The notes below the pieces were generated by a model. The model worked only from the letters and a program-made list of their open reading frames with translations, did no database searches and was not told the origin of the DNA. Made by a program: the position numbers and the translations under genes. This document shows positions 8,001-16,387 of a stretch of DNA of 64,000 nt, in pieces; the stretch's first letter is position 1, and each line of letters opens with the position of its first letter. The stretch is taken from NCBI RefSeq assembly GCF_009831625.1, contig NZ_WUUS01000010.1, positions 62,001-126,000 on the forward strand, read 5' to 3'. Origin of the DNA: Halobaculum saliterrae. Its GTDB lineage: Archaea > Halobacteriota > Halobacteria > Halobacteriales > Haloferacaceae.

Positions 8001-9326
8001 ATGCGTCCCTACACGCGACCGCTGCTCATCGCGACGGTGGTGCTCCTCGTGCTCGCGCCCGCTGTCGGTGCGATCGGCGCGATCGGCGACGGAAGTGCCG
8101 AGCCAGCCGCCGGCGTCGATGCGGCCGACACCACTGTACAGGAAGAGACTGTCACGCTCACCGTCGCGGTGAGAACGCCCGCGGACGATCCCGTCTCCGG
8201 GGCGGACCTCACCGCCTCCTGGGAGAACGGCTCGGCGACCGCGACGACCGCGAGCAACGGCCGCGCGCTCGTCGACGTTCCGGCCGGCTCGACCGTCGAG
8301 ATCGGGATCGACCACCCGGAGTACGTCCGGAACACACCGTTCGTCGTCGAATCGGCCGACGAGGAGACCGTCTCGGTGACAGTCCGGCAGCGTGGGAGCC
8401 TCACTGTCCGCGCGGAGAACGAACGTGGCGACCCCGTGGAGGATGCGCGCGTGATCATGCGAGCCGACGGCGAGGTCGTCGTCAACGGGCGAACGAACGA
8501 CGACGGTCGCTACACCTCCGGGACGATAGAACAGCGTTCCTACAGCCTCACCGTGGTCAAGCAGGGCTACTATCGCGTCGTCCGCGACGTTGACGTGGGA
8601 GATTCCTCCCGTGAGACTGTCGGCCTCGAGCAGGGGTCGGTCACGCTCTCGTTCGAGGTACGGGACGATCGGCTCGACCCGCCGGAGCCCGTCGCGAACG
8701 CGCAGTTGACGCTGGAGACGACCGGCACGTTCCGGACGCTCCAGAACGGTGAGGCGACCGCCCAGGTGCCCGTCAACGCAGATCTCGAGCTGGAGGTGAC
8801 GAAGGATGGCTACGAGACGGTCTCTCGAACGGTTCGCGTCGGCGAGTCCGCGCGGTCGGTGGCGGTGAACATCACGCGAACCCCGATACTGAACGTCACG
8901 ACGGTGAACGACCGCGTCCTCGTCGGCGAGCGCAACGTCGTCACGGTTACGGACGCGTACGGCGACCCGGTGGCGGACGCGCGGATACTCGTCGACGGCG
9001 AGGGTGTCGGTCGGACGGGGGGCGACGGGACGCTCACCGTCCGCCTCGACTCCGCCGGGAACCGAACGCTCGTGGCGGAGACGGACGAACTGACCTCCGC
9101 TCCCCGTACGATCGCGGTCGTCCGCGAGCGGACGCCGACCCAGACTGCGACGGTGACTCCCACGGCGACCTCGACCGCATCGCCGACTCCAACGCCCGTT
9201 TCGACCGACACGACCGAACCTGACACGGGGGTCAGCTTCCCGGGCTTCACCCCGATCTCGGCGATCGTCGCGTTCGCAGCGTTGACGCTCGCGGTCGGCC
9301 TCGCCGCGAGAAGGCGCGACGAGTGA
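8001..9326 (+). CDS. Secreted surface protein with carboxypeptidase-regulatory-like repeats and PGF-CTERM anchor
   Basis: 441 residues. A Sec signal peptide (about 1-24, ending VGAIGA) leads into at least four beta-sandwich repeats of the carboxypeptidase-regulatory/Ig-like type, each with a pattern like DPVSGADLTA, DPVEDARVIM and DPVADARILV. A Thr/Pro-rich stalk (about 375-408) follows, likely O-glycosylated. The end is a PGF-CTERM sorting signal: FPGFTP, a hydrophobic helix and RRRDE. Archaeosortase A is expected to remove the tail and attach a prenyl lipid. Probable cell-surface adhesion or structural role. Confidence 0.88.
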   Translation: MRPYTRPLLIATVVLLVLAPAVGAIGAIGDGSAEPAAGVDAADTTVQEETVTLTVAVRTPADDPVSGADLTASWENGSATATTASNGRALVDVPAGSTVEIGIDHPEYVRNTPFVVESADEETVSVTVRQRGSLTVRAENERGDPVEDARVIMRADGEVVVNGRTNDDGRYTSGTIEQRSYSLTVVKQGYYRVVRDVDVGDSSRETVGLEQGSVTLSFEVRDDRLDPPEPVANAQLTLETTGTFRTLQNGEATAQVPVNADLELEVTKDGYETVSRTVRVGESARSVAVNITRTPILNVTTVNDRVLVGERNVVTVTDAYGDPVADARILVDGEGVGRTGGDGTLTVRLDSAGNRTLVAETDELTSAPRTIAVVRERTPTQTATVTPTATSTASPTPTPVSTDTTEPDTGVSFPGFTPISAIVAFAALTLAVGLAARRRDE

Positions 9327-9412
9327 CGCTCGCAGACGCGGCGCACTGACCGGTGTGGGGCACTCGGCGCGTCGGACACGGAGGACCACAGCGTCGCGAT
9401 ATCGCTCGTAGC

Positions 9413-10645
9413 TTACTCCTCGGTCTCGGCGAGGAACTCCACGACTGCGTCGGGGTCGGCGTCGATCCCGCCGCCCTGCGCGAACGTCGGCGCGCCGCCC
9501 CCGCCGCCGCCGAACTCGGCGGTGACCCTGTCGACGACCTCGCCGGCGTCGACGCCCCCCGTCGAGGCCACCACGACGAACGGCGCCGGGCCGCCGCCGA
9601 CCGCGGCGACCGCGTCCGGCGCGTCCGCGCCGTCGCCGACGACAGTCTGTGCCGCCTCCCCGACCGCGTTCGCGTCGAAGCCCTCGACGACGCCGACCCG
9701 CCAGTCTGCGTCCTTGCCGTCTGTGTCACTATCGCCGTCGCGGTCGACGGTCGGGAGGTCGCGGATCCGCCCGACGAGCACTTCCTCCCGGAGCGACGCG
9801 AGTTCGTCCCCGAGGTCGTCGCGCTCGTCGGCGAGCCGGGACACCGTGTCCGCGACGCCGTCGACGGCGACGCCCGCCTCCCGGGCGGCGGCGCGGAGTT
9901 CGCGGTGCGTCTCGGTCCGCCGGTCGATGGCGACCGGACCGACGGCGAACTCGACGCGCGTGAGGCCTTCGCCGGGGTTCGAGCGATCGAGCACCGTCAC
10001 CGGTCCGATCTCCCGGGTGTTGGAGACGTGCGTCCCGCCGCAGGCGGCCTCGTCCCACCCTTCGACGGTGACGACGCGGACCGAGTCGGCGTCCGCCATC
10101 ACGTCCGCCTCCGTCTTGTCGTTGAACGCGACTCCGTCGTCGCCGCGGGCGTCCTCGACGGCGCGCGTCTCCCACGAGACGGGACGCGAGTCCCAGACCG
10201 CGCGGTTCACGAGTCGTTCGAGGTCGACGAGCACGTCGTCGTCGATGTCGGTCGAGGTCTCGAAGTCGACGCGGACCTTCTCGTCGGTTATCCCGAACCC
10301 CCCGTATCCCAGGTCATCGAGGAGCCGCCGACCGGCCCCGTAGAGGACGTGGCTCGCGGTGTGGGCGCGCATGCAGTACGTCCGGAAGTCGTCGTCGACG
10401 ACGCCCGCGACCGTGTCGCCGGCGTCGAACCCGGGCGGTTCCGCGAGCGTGTGGACGACCGCGTCCGCCCGGGACTGCACGTCGTCGACGGCGACGCCGC
10501 CGAGCGTGCCGCGGTCGGCGGGCTGGCCGCCACCTTCCGGGTAGAAGTACGTCTCCGACAGCGTCACGTCGCGTCCGTCGACCGATCCGACCGTCGCCTC
10601 GAACTCCCGAACCTCCGGGTTGGCCGGCGCGAGCGATTCGCTCAT
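9413..10645 (-). CDS. AlaX-type alanyl-tRNA editing protein with DHHA1 domain
   Basis: A 410-residue trans-editing factor expected to hydrolyse Ser- or Gly-tRNA(Ala). The AlaRS second additional domain is seen in the N-terminal half, with zinc ligands HTASH and CGGTHVS. A coiled-coil follows (about 220-265) and then a Gly-rich DHHA1-type C-terminal domain (EFGGGGGGAPTFAQGGG). This layout is the long AlaX-L class. I chose the ATG at 10645; the frame upstream of it is low-complexity and Arg-rich. Confidence 0.9.
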   Translation of the reverse strand: MSESLAPANPEVREFEATVGSVDGRDVTLSETYFYPEGGGQPADRGTLGGVAVDDVQSRADAVVHTLAEPPGFDAGDTVAGVVDDDFRTYCMRAHTASHVLYGAGRRLLDDLGYGGFGITDEKVRVDFETSTDIDDDVLVDLERLVNRAVWDSRPVSWETRAVEDARGDDGVAFNDKTEADVMADADSVRVVTVEGWDEAACGGTHVSNTREIGPVTVLDRSNPGEGLTRVEFAVGPVAIDRRTETHRELRAAAREAGVAVDGVADTVSRLADERDDLGDELASLREEVLVGRIRDLPTVDRDGDSDTDGKDADWRVGVVEGFDANAVGEAAQTVVGDGADAPDAVAAVGGGPAPFVVVASTGGVDAGEVVDRVTAEFGGGGGGAPTFAQGGGIDADPDAVVEFLAETEE

Positions 10646-10847
10646 GGCCGGTGGTCGACGCCGGGGGCGAAAAAGCGTGTGCCCGCGGCAGCCGTCGACG
10701 GACGAAGCGTCGCTTCGTAGGGCACACGTTTCGGACGGAGCGTCCGGGCACAGCACCGCCGTGGTTCGAGACGCTCGCTTCGTTCATGGGCGGCTCGCCC
10801 GCAAGCTCGCCGCCGTGATCCGAGGCCTCCCTGCGGCCTTCCTCGCT

Positions 10848-11390
10848 TTACTCGTCGACGAGGGTCACGTCGAGCGCCTGCTCGATACCGCGAACAGTCG
10901 ATCCGCCGACGCCGCCGCGAGCCGCCCGCCCGTCCTCGACGGCGTGGACCTGCTCGGCGTCGACGCCGACCTCCTCCGCGAGGTCCTCGGCGGTCAGTCC
11001 CGCGTCCTGACGCGCCTCGGTGACGACCTCGCCGTAGCCCTTGACGAGGTACGGGAGACGGTCTTCCTCGTAGTCCGTCCCCTCCTCCTCCCAGTGACGG
11101 GAGTCGCCCGTTGAGGCGTCCATCGCCTTCGCGACGTTCTGGGCCGCGCGCTTCTTCCGGTTCGGCTCGTCCTCGCCGCGACCGCCGCCTCCGGTACCCC
11201 CGCCGCCCCCGCCGCCGCGGCCGGAGCCGCCGCTTCGAGCGCTGTCGTCGTGGGGCGCGCAGTCCGAGCAGACCGACAGCCGCGCGCCGGCGACGTTCGC
11301 CTCCGACAGGCTGGTGTCCTCGCGTCCGCACAGTTCGCACGCGTCGCCGGAGCCGCCGCCACCGCCGCTTCCGGTGGAGTACTTCGCCAT
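10848..11390 (-). CDS. Multiprotein bridging factor 1-like transcription factor
   Basis: 180 residues. An N-terminal zinc-binding knuckle (CELCG, then CSDC 25 residues on) is followed by a Gly-rich linker (about 50-72) and a C-terminal HTH of the Cro/CI type (EARQDAGLTAEDLAEEVGVD). This is the architecture of archaeal MBF1, which links TBP or the ribosome to transcription and translation stress responses. The glycine runs near the N-terminus and in the linker are longer than is usual. Confidence 0.88.
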   Translation of the reverse strand: MAKYSTGSGGGGGSGDACELCGREDTSLSEANVAGARLSVCSDCAPHDDSARSGGSGRGGGGGGGTGGGGRGEDEPNRKKRAAQNVAKAMDASTGDSRHWEEEGTDYEEDRLPYLVKGYGEVVTEARQDAGLTAEDLAEEVGVDAEQVHAVEDGRAARGGVGGSTVRGIEQALDVTLVDE

Positions 11391-11453
11391 GCCCTCTGCT
11401 ACGTCCGCCGAGGGATAAAACCGTGTTCCGTCCGCGGGCGACGGGAACCCGGA

Positions 11454-12428
11454 TCAGACGACTCGGTTCTCCAATCCGAGATCGTCGGCGGCGCCGGCGT
11501 CGCCGGTCGCGTCGGCGTCAGCCAACCGCTCGACGTTGCCGGCGAGGATGTCCGCGACGCGTGCGAAGTATCGCGGGGTGTGCCCCGCGTTGTGCGGGGT
11601 GATCCGAACGTCGTCGAGTCCCCACAGCGGGTGGTCCTCCGGGAGCGGTTCGGGGTCGGTCACGTCGAGGAAGGCCCCGCGGATCTGGTTCCACCGCAGT
11701 GCGTGCACCAGGTCGTCGGTGTCGACGACGGGGCCGCGGGCGATGTTCACGAGCGTCGCGTGCGGCGGGAGCGTCCGCAGCGCCTCGCGGTCGATCAGCC
11801 CCTCCGTCGCGTCCGTCAGCGGGCACGCGAGCACGAGGTGGTCCGTGCGGGCCAGCACCTCGTGGAGGTCGTCGAATCCGTACACCTCGTCGACAGGGCC
11901 GCCCTTCTCGGGCGTGTAGCGCACGCCCAGCGTCTCGACGCCGAACGGCTCCAGCCGCTCGGCGACGGCGGTACCGATGGCGCCCAGTCCGACGACCGTC
12001 ACCGTCGAGTCGTACAGCTCGCGCGTCCGATACGCGCGCCACTCGCGGCGGTCCTGCTGGCGGGTCGCCCGGCGGAAGTCGCGCGCGAGCGAGACGAGTG
12101 CGCCGATCACGTACTCCGAGATGTTCGGCGCGTGGACGCCGGAGGCGTTCGTGACGGCGACGCCGGCGTCCTCGAAGGCGTCGAGGTCGAGGTGGCCGAC
12201 GCCCGCGTACACGCCGGCGAACAGTCGAAGCGACTCCGCCTGCCCGAGGTGTTCCTCCGCGGCCGCGCCCTCGCCGGTGACGACGTCCGCGGTTCGGATC
12301 AGCTCGCGTTCCTCCTCCGGGGTGTCCGCCAGGACGACCTCGTGGCCGGGGAGTCGTTCGCGGAGCAGATCGACGTACTCCGCGGCCGGGTGGCCGTGGA
12401 TCTTCTGTCTGGTGACGACGATGCGCAT
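11454..12428 (-). CDS. D-2-hydroxyacid dehydrogenase
   Basis: A 324-residue NAD(P)-dependent enzyme. The Rossmann motif VVGLGAIGTAVAERL lies near the middle, and the catalytic set is present: Arg in NIARGPVVDTD, Glu in DPEPLPEDHPLWG and His in ITPHNAGHTP. The substrate could be a 2-oxoacid, glyoxylate/hydroxypyruvate or phosphoglycerate; the sequence does not decide. The ATG at 12428 is preferred because GTTAAGTAC on the minus strand lies about 27 bases upstream. Confidence 0.9.
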   Translation of the reverse strand: MRIVVTRQKIHGHPAAEYVDLLRERLPGHEVVLADTPEEERELIRTADVVTGEGAAAEEHLGQAESLRLFAGVYAGVGHLDLDAFEDAGVAVTNASGVHAPNISEYVIGALVSLARDFRRATRQQDRREWRAYRTRELYDSTVTVVGLGAIGTAVAERLEPFGVETLGVRYTPEKGGPVDEVYGFDDLHEVLARTDHLVLACPLTDATEGLIDREALRTLPPHATLVNIARGPVVDTDDLVHALRWNQIRGAFLDVTDPEPLPEDHPLWGLDDVRITPHNAGHTPRYFARVADILAGNVERLADADATGDAGAADDLGLENRVV

Positions 12429-12529
12429 GGGCGGGCGCACGGATGGCCCGTACTTAACAACGACGAGGGCGGACGGGGAGGGCAGCTGACGAGGCCGACG
12501 CGTGTCGGGTGGTCCGTGTGTTCGGTCGC

Positions 12530-13543
12530 TCAGTCCTCTCCGACGGGGCTGGCCTCCGCGGACCGGTCCACGATTCCGGTCGCCCGGCCGGGACGGTCGG
12601 GGTCGGCGTCGGCGACCACGGCGGCCGCGAGGAGTTCCTCCCCGACGGCCGCGAGCGATCGGAGCGTGGCTCCCGCCCCGTCTCCGAACGATCCGGGTCG
12701 GCTGCGGAACGCCGAGAGCGTCCCGACGGCGTGGCCGTCGACGCGCAGGGGAACGCCGAGGTACGAGCGCAGCCCGAGCTCCAGCGCGCGCGAGGCGGTC
12801 TCGAACCGGGGGTCGTCGGCGAGATCCGGGACCGCGTGCACGCCGTTCTCGAGGACCGTGTACGTCGAAACGGTCCGAGATCGATCGACCGTCGGTTCAA
12901 TGGGGTCGGCCATCTCCTCGAACCGCTCGCCGGCCAGGCCGACGTGCCAGAGTCGATAGTCGCCGAGTACGGAGACGGTCGCGGCCTCCGCGCCGATCGC
13001 GCGGGCCGTCGCGTCCGCGAGTTCGTCGAACGCGCGGGCGGAGTCGAGGCGCCCCGCCCTGATCGCGCGGGCCGTCGCGACGCGGTCGTCCTCGCGGTCG
13101 GGGACCGGATACCCCCGATGGGTGCGACCCTCGACGGCGGTCTCCGCCGCCGCCGCGACCGACTCGGGTTCGCGGACTGGCAGGTACTCCAACACGATCG
13201 ACCGGGGACCGGTTTCCGAGCCGGGATCGGGGTCGAGGCGGCCGGCACCCCCCGCGAGCAGGCAGGCGGCGTCCGGACACGACTCCCGCGCCTCGACGAA
13301 CGGGACCATCGGGTCGGGTGCCGCCTCGCCGTCGACGACGACCGCCGCCGGATAGCCCCTCCGTATCGATCCGATGTCGTCGGCCCGCTCGCTCGGGACT
13401 CGGTCGACCGTGGGCCCGGCGGCCGCGGCGAACCTGTCGATCCAGTCCCGATCGTCGCTGACGACCACGAAGCGCTCGACCGCGTCCTCGGGCGTGTCGC
13501 GGGTGACACCCACGTCCTCGTCGGTCGTCCCACCCGAAGTCAT
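12530..13543 (-). CDS. GAF-domain protein with degenerate receiver-like N-terminus
   Basis: 337 residues. The first about 115 residues look like a response-regulator fold (strand pattern VVVSDD, VVVDGEA, CLLAGG), but I do not see the full phospho-acceptor set. Residues about 150-315 form a GAF sensor domain (VSVLGDYRLWHVGLAG, LGLRSYLGVPLRVDG). There is no kinase or HTH output, so it may act as an accessory sensor in a phosphorelay with bacterio-opsin-activator-type partners elsewhere. A TTTAGG box on the minus strand near 13570 fits the ATG at 13543. Confidence 0.78.
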   Translation of the reverse strand: MTSGGTTDEDVGVTRDTPEDAVERFVVVSDDRDWIDRFAAAAGPTVDRVPSERADDIGSIRRGYPAAVVVDGEAAPDPMVPFVEARESCPDAACLLAGGAGRLDPDPGSETGPRSIVLEYLPVREPESVAAAAETAVEGRTHRGYPVPDREDDRVATARAIRAGRLDSARAFDELADATARAIGAEAATVSVLGDYRLWHVGLAGERFEEMADPIEPTVDRSRTVSTYTVLENGVHAVPDLADDPRFETASRALELGLRSYLGVPLRVDGHAVGTLSAFRSRPGSFGDGAGATLRSLAAVGEELLAAAVVADADPDRPGRATGIVDRSAEASPVGED

Positions 13544-13617
13544 GCCCGGACAACGAGCCGTTCTTGACCTAAACGTGGCCCTCAAAATATCGGGATCGAT
13601 ATCGTTCTGTGGCCACT

Positions 13618-14334
13618 TCAGCTTCTGTCGACGACCTCGTTCGCGAGCGTTCCGACGCCCTCGTAAGTGATCTCGACGGCGTCGCCCGGCTCGACGAGTC
13701 CGGGGTTCGCCGGCGACCCGAACGCGACGCAGTCGCCCGCGCGGAACTCGAAGCGCCTCGAGAGGTACGAGACGACCTCGTGGGGGTCGAACAGCATCAG
13801 TTCGGTGTTCGCCTCCTGTCGACGCTCGCCCGCGACATCGGTGTACATGTCCATATCGGTCGGGTCGACGTCGGTCTCGATCCACGGCCCAAGCGGCCCC
13901 GACGCGGTGAACGCCTTGCGCGCCGTCCGTCCCTGTTGGTCGAGCGCGTCCACGTCGTTCATGATCGTGTACCCTCGGACGGCGCCGGGAACCTCCTCGG
14001 GCGCGAGATCCGAACACGGCTCGTCGATGACGGCGACTAGCTCGCCCGCATAGGTGAGCTCCTCGGTCCAGTCGGGGTACGGGATCGGGTCGCGGTGACC
14101 GACGACCGAGTGCGGCGGCTTGATGAAGAAGTCGGGCTCCTCGGGGCGCTCGTAGTCCATCTGGTCGAGCGTCGCCGCGAAGTTCCGGCCGACGCAGAAC
14201 AGCGCGTCCGGGTCGCAGGGCGGGAGCAGATCCCCCTCGTCCACCTCATACTCGGCGTCGTCGGCGACGAGCGTTCCGTTCCGGTACTCCCCCCCACGGA
14301 CGCCGTCGGGCGTCTTCGCGCGTGCGAGTCGCAT
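13618..14334 (-). CDS. Fumarylacetoacetate hydrolase family protein
   Basis: 238 residues. The FAH fold is recognised by CVGRNFAA, FFIKPPHSVVGH and the metal-binding region YAGELVAVID. The family covers acylpyruvases, 2-hydroxyhepta-2,4-diene-1,7-dioate isomerases and oxaloacetate decarboxylases. The reaction here is probably hydrolysis or decarboxylation of a 2-oxo/enol acid. It stands alone, so context does not help. Confidence 0.88.
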   Translation of the reverse strand: MRLARAKTPDGVRGGEYRNGTLVADDAEYEVDEGDLLPPCDPDALFCVGRNFAATLDQMDYERPEEPDFFIKPPHSVVGHRDPIPYPDWTEELTYAGELVAVIDEPCSDLAPEEVPGAVRGYTIMNDVDALDQQGRTARKAFTASGPLGPWIETDVDPTDMDMYTDVAGERRQEANTELMLFDPHEVVSYLSRRFEFRAGDCVAFGSPANPGLVEPGDAVEITYEGVGTLANEVVDRS

Positions 14335-14403
14335 GGGTGCGTCTGCGCGCCGGGGGTCGAAAAAACGGGCGGATGTCGCGGACGCCGTCCGGAGTGCGGC
14401 CGG

Positions 14404-15708
14404 TCAGTTCCCGACCTGCGTCGCGCGCTCGACCACGTCCGAGCCGTAGATCTCCGCCAGCTCGTCGTGCTGGTCCGGGCGGTGCTCGTACACGTCCTGG
14501 AACAGCGTGATCGGCGTCTGTGCGGCCTGATACGTCGCCTCGTCCCACATACGGTCCTTGCTGACGTCGACCTCGACGCCGTCGATGGCGAGCGTCGCCG
14601 ACTGCGTCATCGCGATGGCGCCCTTGCCGGCCTCCTTGGCCGCCTCGAACTCCTCCATCGACTCGACGATGTCGTCCATGCTCGGGACGTAGGAGGTCCG
14701 GTCGAGCAGCTCCTCGCGGAGTTCGTCCTCGGTCAACTCGTGCTCGTCGCCGTCGATCGTGAGCGCGTACGAGCCGCTCGACTCCGACAGCGACACGTCG
14801 TCGCCGTCGTACACCTCACGGCCGTCCTCGCTCGTGAGCTCGACGTCCTCGCCGTCGACCTCCAGCAGCCACGTGCCGGTCTTCGGGGGGAGCGGCGCCT
14901 TGTTTGCGACCTCCACCTGCTTCGGGGTGAGCGACCAGATGCCGGTCATTCCCTTCGCGCGGTTCGCCTCCATCCGCTCCTTGTACCCCTCGACATCGCG
15001 GATGTTGTCGTACGGGCCGTCGACGGCGATCAGGCCCGCGGCGCTCGCGCCCTTCGAGGTGTTGTGGCGGAGCTCCGGCCACTCCGGCAGCTCGCCCGTG
15101 GGCGTCATCGCGCGCATGTCCTTGGTGTAGTCGACCTCGCCGTCGACCAGCATGAACATGCGCTCCAGCGTGTTCGAGGGCTTGCCCATCTCGTCGCGGA
15201 TGCGGTTCAGCGCGATCTCGGCCTCGCCGGACTCGACGATCACCGACATCGAGAGGCTTCCCTCCTCCAGTCCGTGGTCCGCCTCGATCTGCTGGAAGGC
15301 CTCGTCGGCCTTCTTCCAGTCGTCGATGTCGCCGACCTCCGGGATGACGAAGCCGTCGATGTGGTCGACCGCGCCGTTCTCGGGGTCGGCGATCTCGCGC
15401 ATGTACTCGAACCCGGCCAGCCGCTTCTCGGCGTCGTCGCGGTGCCAGACGACGCGCGGGTGGATCTCCCCGGGGAAGTCCGCTCCCTCCTCGGCAACCA
15501 CCTCGATGATGTTCTGCACCCCCTCGTCGCGCATCGACGGCGCCGTCGCGTCCTCGTTGTCCGGGACCCACACGTCGGGCGCTTGGATACCGCGAAGTCC
15601 GGCGGCGCTGCGGATCATCTTCGCCGAGTCGTCCTCACCCTGAACGGCCGTCGGCGACGTGAAGAACGTTCGAACGAACTCCCGTTCGTAATTCCGTTGT
15701 ACGCTCAT
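14404..15708 (-). CDS. aceB: Malate synthase (haloarchaeal type)
   Basis: A 434-residue enzyme making malate from glyoxylate and acetyl-CoA. The start (NYEREFVRTFFTSPTAVQGEDDSAKM) is characteristic of the compact haloarchaeal malate synthase, smaller than bacterial A and G forms. Its acidic TIM-barrel shows EIHPRVVWHRDD and HIDGFVIPEVGD. Isocitrate lyase, the usual partner, is not in this window. The start is an ATG at 15708; GTTTATG on the minus strand about 35 bases upstream is the likely TATA box. Confidence 0.92.
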   Translation of the reverse strand: MSVQRNYEREFVRTFFTSPTAVQGEDDSAKMIRSAAGLRGIQAPDVWVPDNEDATAPSMRDEGVQNIIEVVAEEGADFPGEIHPRVVWHRDDAEKRLAGFEYMREIADPENGAVDHIDGFVIPEVGDIDDWKKADEAFQQIEADHGLEEGSLSMSVIVESGEAEIALNRIRDEMGKPSNTLERMFMLVDGEVDYTKDMRAMTPTGELPEWPELRHNTSKGASAAGLIAVDGPYDNIRDVEGYKERMEANRAKGMTGIWSLTPKQVEVANKAPLPPKTGTWLLEVDGEDVELTSEDGREVYDGDDVSLSESSGSYALTIDGDEHELTEDELREELLDRTSYVPSMDDIVESMEEFEAAKEAGKGAIAMTQSATLAIDGVEVDVSKDRMWDEATYQAAQTPITLFQDVYEHRPDQHDELAEIYGSDVVERATQVGN

Positions 15709-15809
15709 GTATGCAGGTTTCACGTGCTCACGGTAGTGTCATAAACGTTCGTCCCAGACACAGTATTGCCCACGGAGGACGCTCCCGAGTGCGCCCGATC
15801 CGTCTCACC

Positions 15810-16181
15810 TCACTCCAGCGGCTGGACCAGTTCGACGGTGTGCCCGTCGGGGTCCTTCAGGAACGCCGTGCGCGCGCCCGCCGCGGGCTGGTCGGCCGGC
15901 TCCGAGACGACGCCGTGGTCGTCGATGCGCTCGAACGCGGCGTCGACGTCGTCCACCTTCACCGCGAAGTGGTCGTAGGCGGTGCCCTCCTCGAACTCGT
16001 CGTCGCCCTCGGTGTCGGACAGCTGGAGCTCGACGCCGTTCTCGTCGGCGACGTAGAGGTTTCGGGTGTCGCCGTCGGGCGTCGTGAACTCCCACGAGCG
16101 CTCGAACCCGAGGTTCTCAGCGTACCAGTCGGCCGCGCGCTCGGCGTCGGCGACGTTGAGACAGACGTGGATGAACGCCAT
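15810..16181 (-). CDS. VOC/glyoxalase-fold protein
   Basis: A 123-residue single vicinal-oxygen-chelate domain pair: HVCLNVADAERAADWYAENLGF at the N-terminus and DHFAVKVDDVDAAFERI in the second half, ending DPDGHTVELVQ. The likely metal ligands are His5, Glu51, His71 and Glu117, as in glyoxalase I. It could be a lactoylglutathione-lyase-like or dioxygenase-like enzyme; haloarchaea mostly use gamma-glutamylcysteine rather than glutathione, so the cofactor is uncertain. GTTATG on the minus strand near 16208 is a plausible TATA box. Confidence 0.85.
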   Translation of the reverse strand: MAFIHVCLNVADAERAADWYAENLGFERSWEFTTPDGDTRNLYVADENGVELQLSDTEGDDEFEEGTAYDHFAVKVDDVDAAFERIDDHGVVSEPADQPAAGARTAFLKDPDGHTVELVQPLE

Positions 16182-16358
16182 GTGAGCGATCCGCGCACCC
16201 ACGGACATAACCGTTCGCGTCGGTGCAACCCGGTCGCGTAGGTCGCGGGCCTCGGTGCGTCGGCGAGGGTGTCGGTACGACGTGGGCACCGGCACGGTCC
16301 GGACGGCTGGGCGGTGGATCGGCGACCGACCGCCGGATGGCAAATGTTGACAAAGGCC

Positions 16359-16365
16359 TTTTACA
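16359..16365 (+). promoter_or_regulatory. TATA box of the fused FAD/Fe-S oxidoreductase gene
   Basis: TTTTACA centred about 26 bases before the ATG at 16388. It supports a leaderless transcript and that start rather than the frame opening at 16223. Confidence 0.65.
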
Positions 16366-16387
16366 CGATTGTTCCTTTGAGTCCTCT

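Noticed and set aside
9739..10175. Arg-rich frames opposite the alanyl-tRNA editing gene as small basic proteins
   Set aside because: The composition follows from GC-rich antisense reading; no start signals or motifs.
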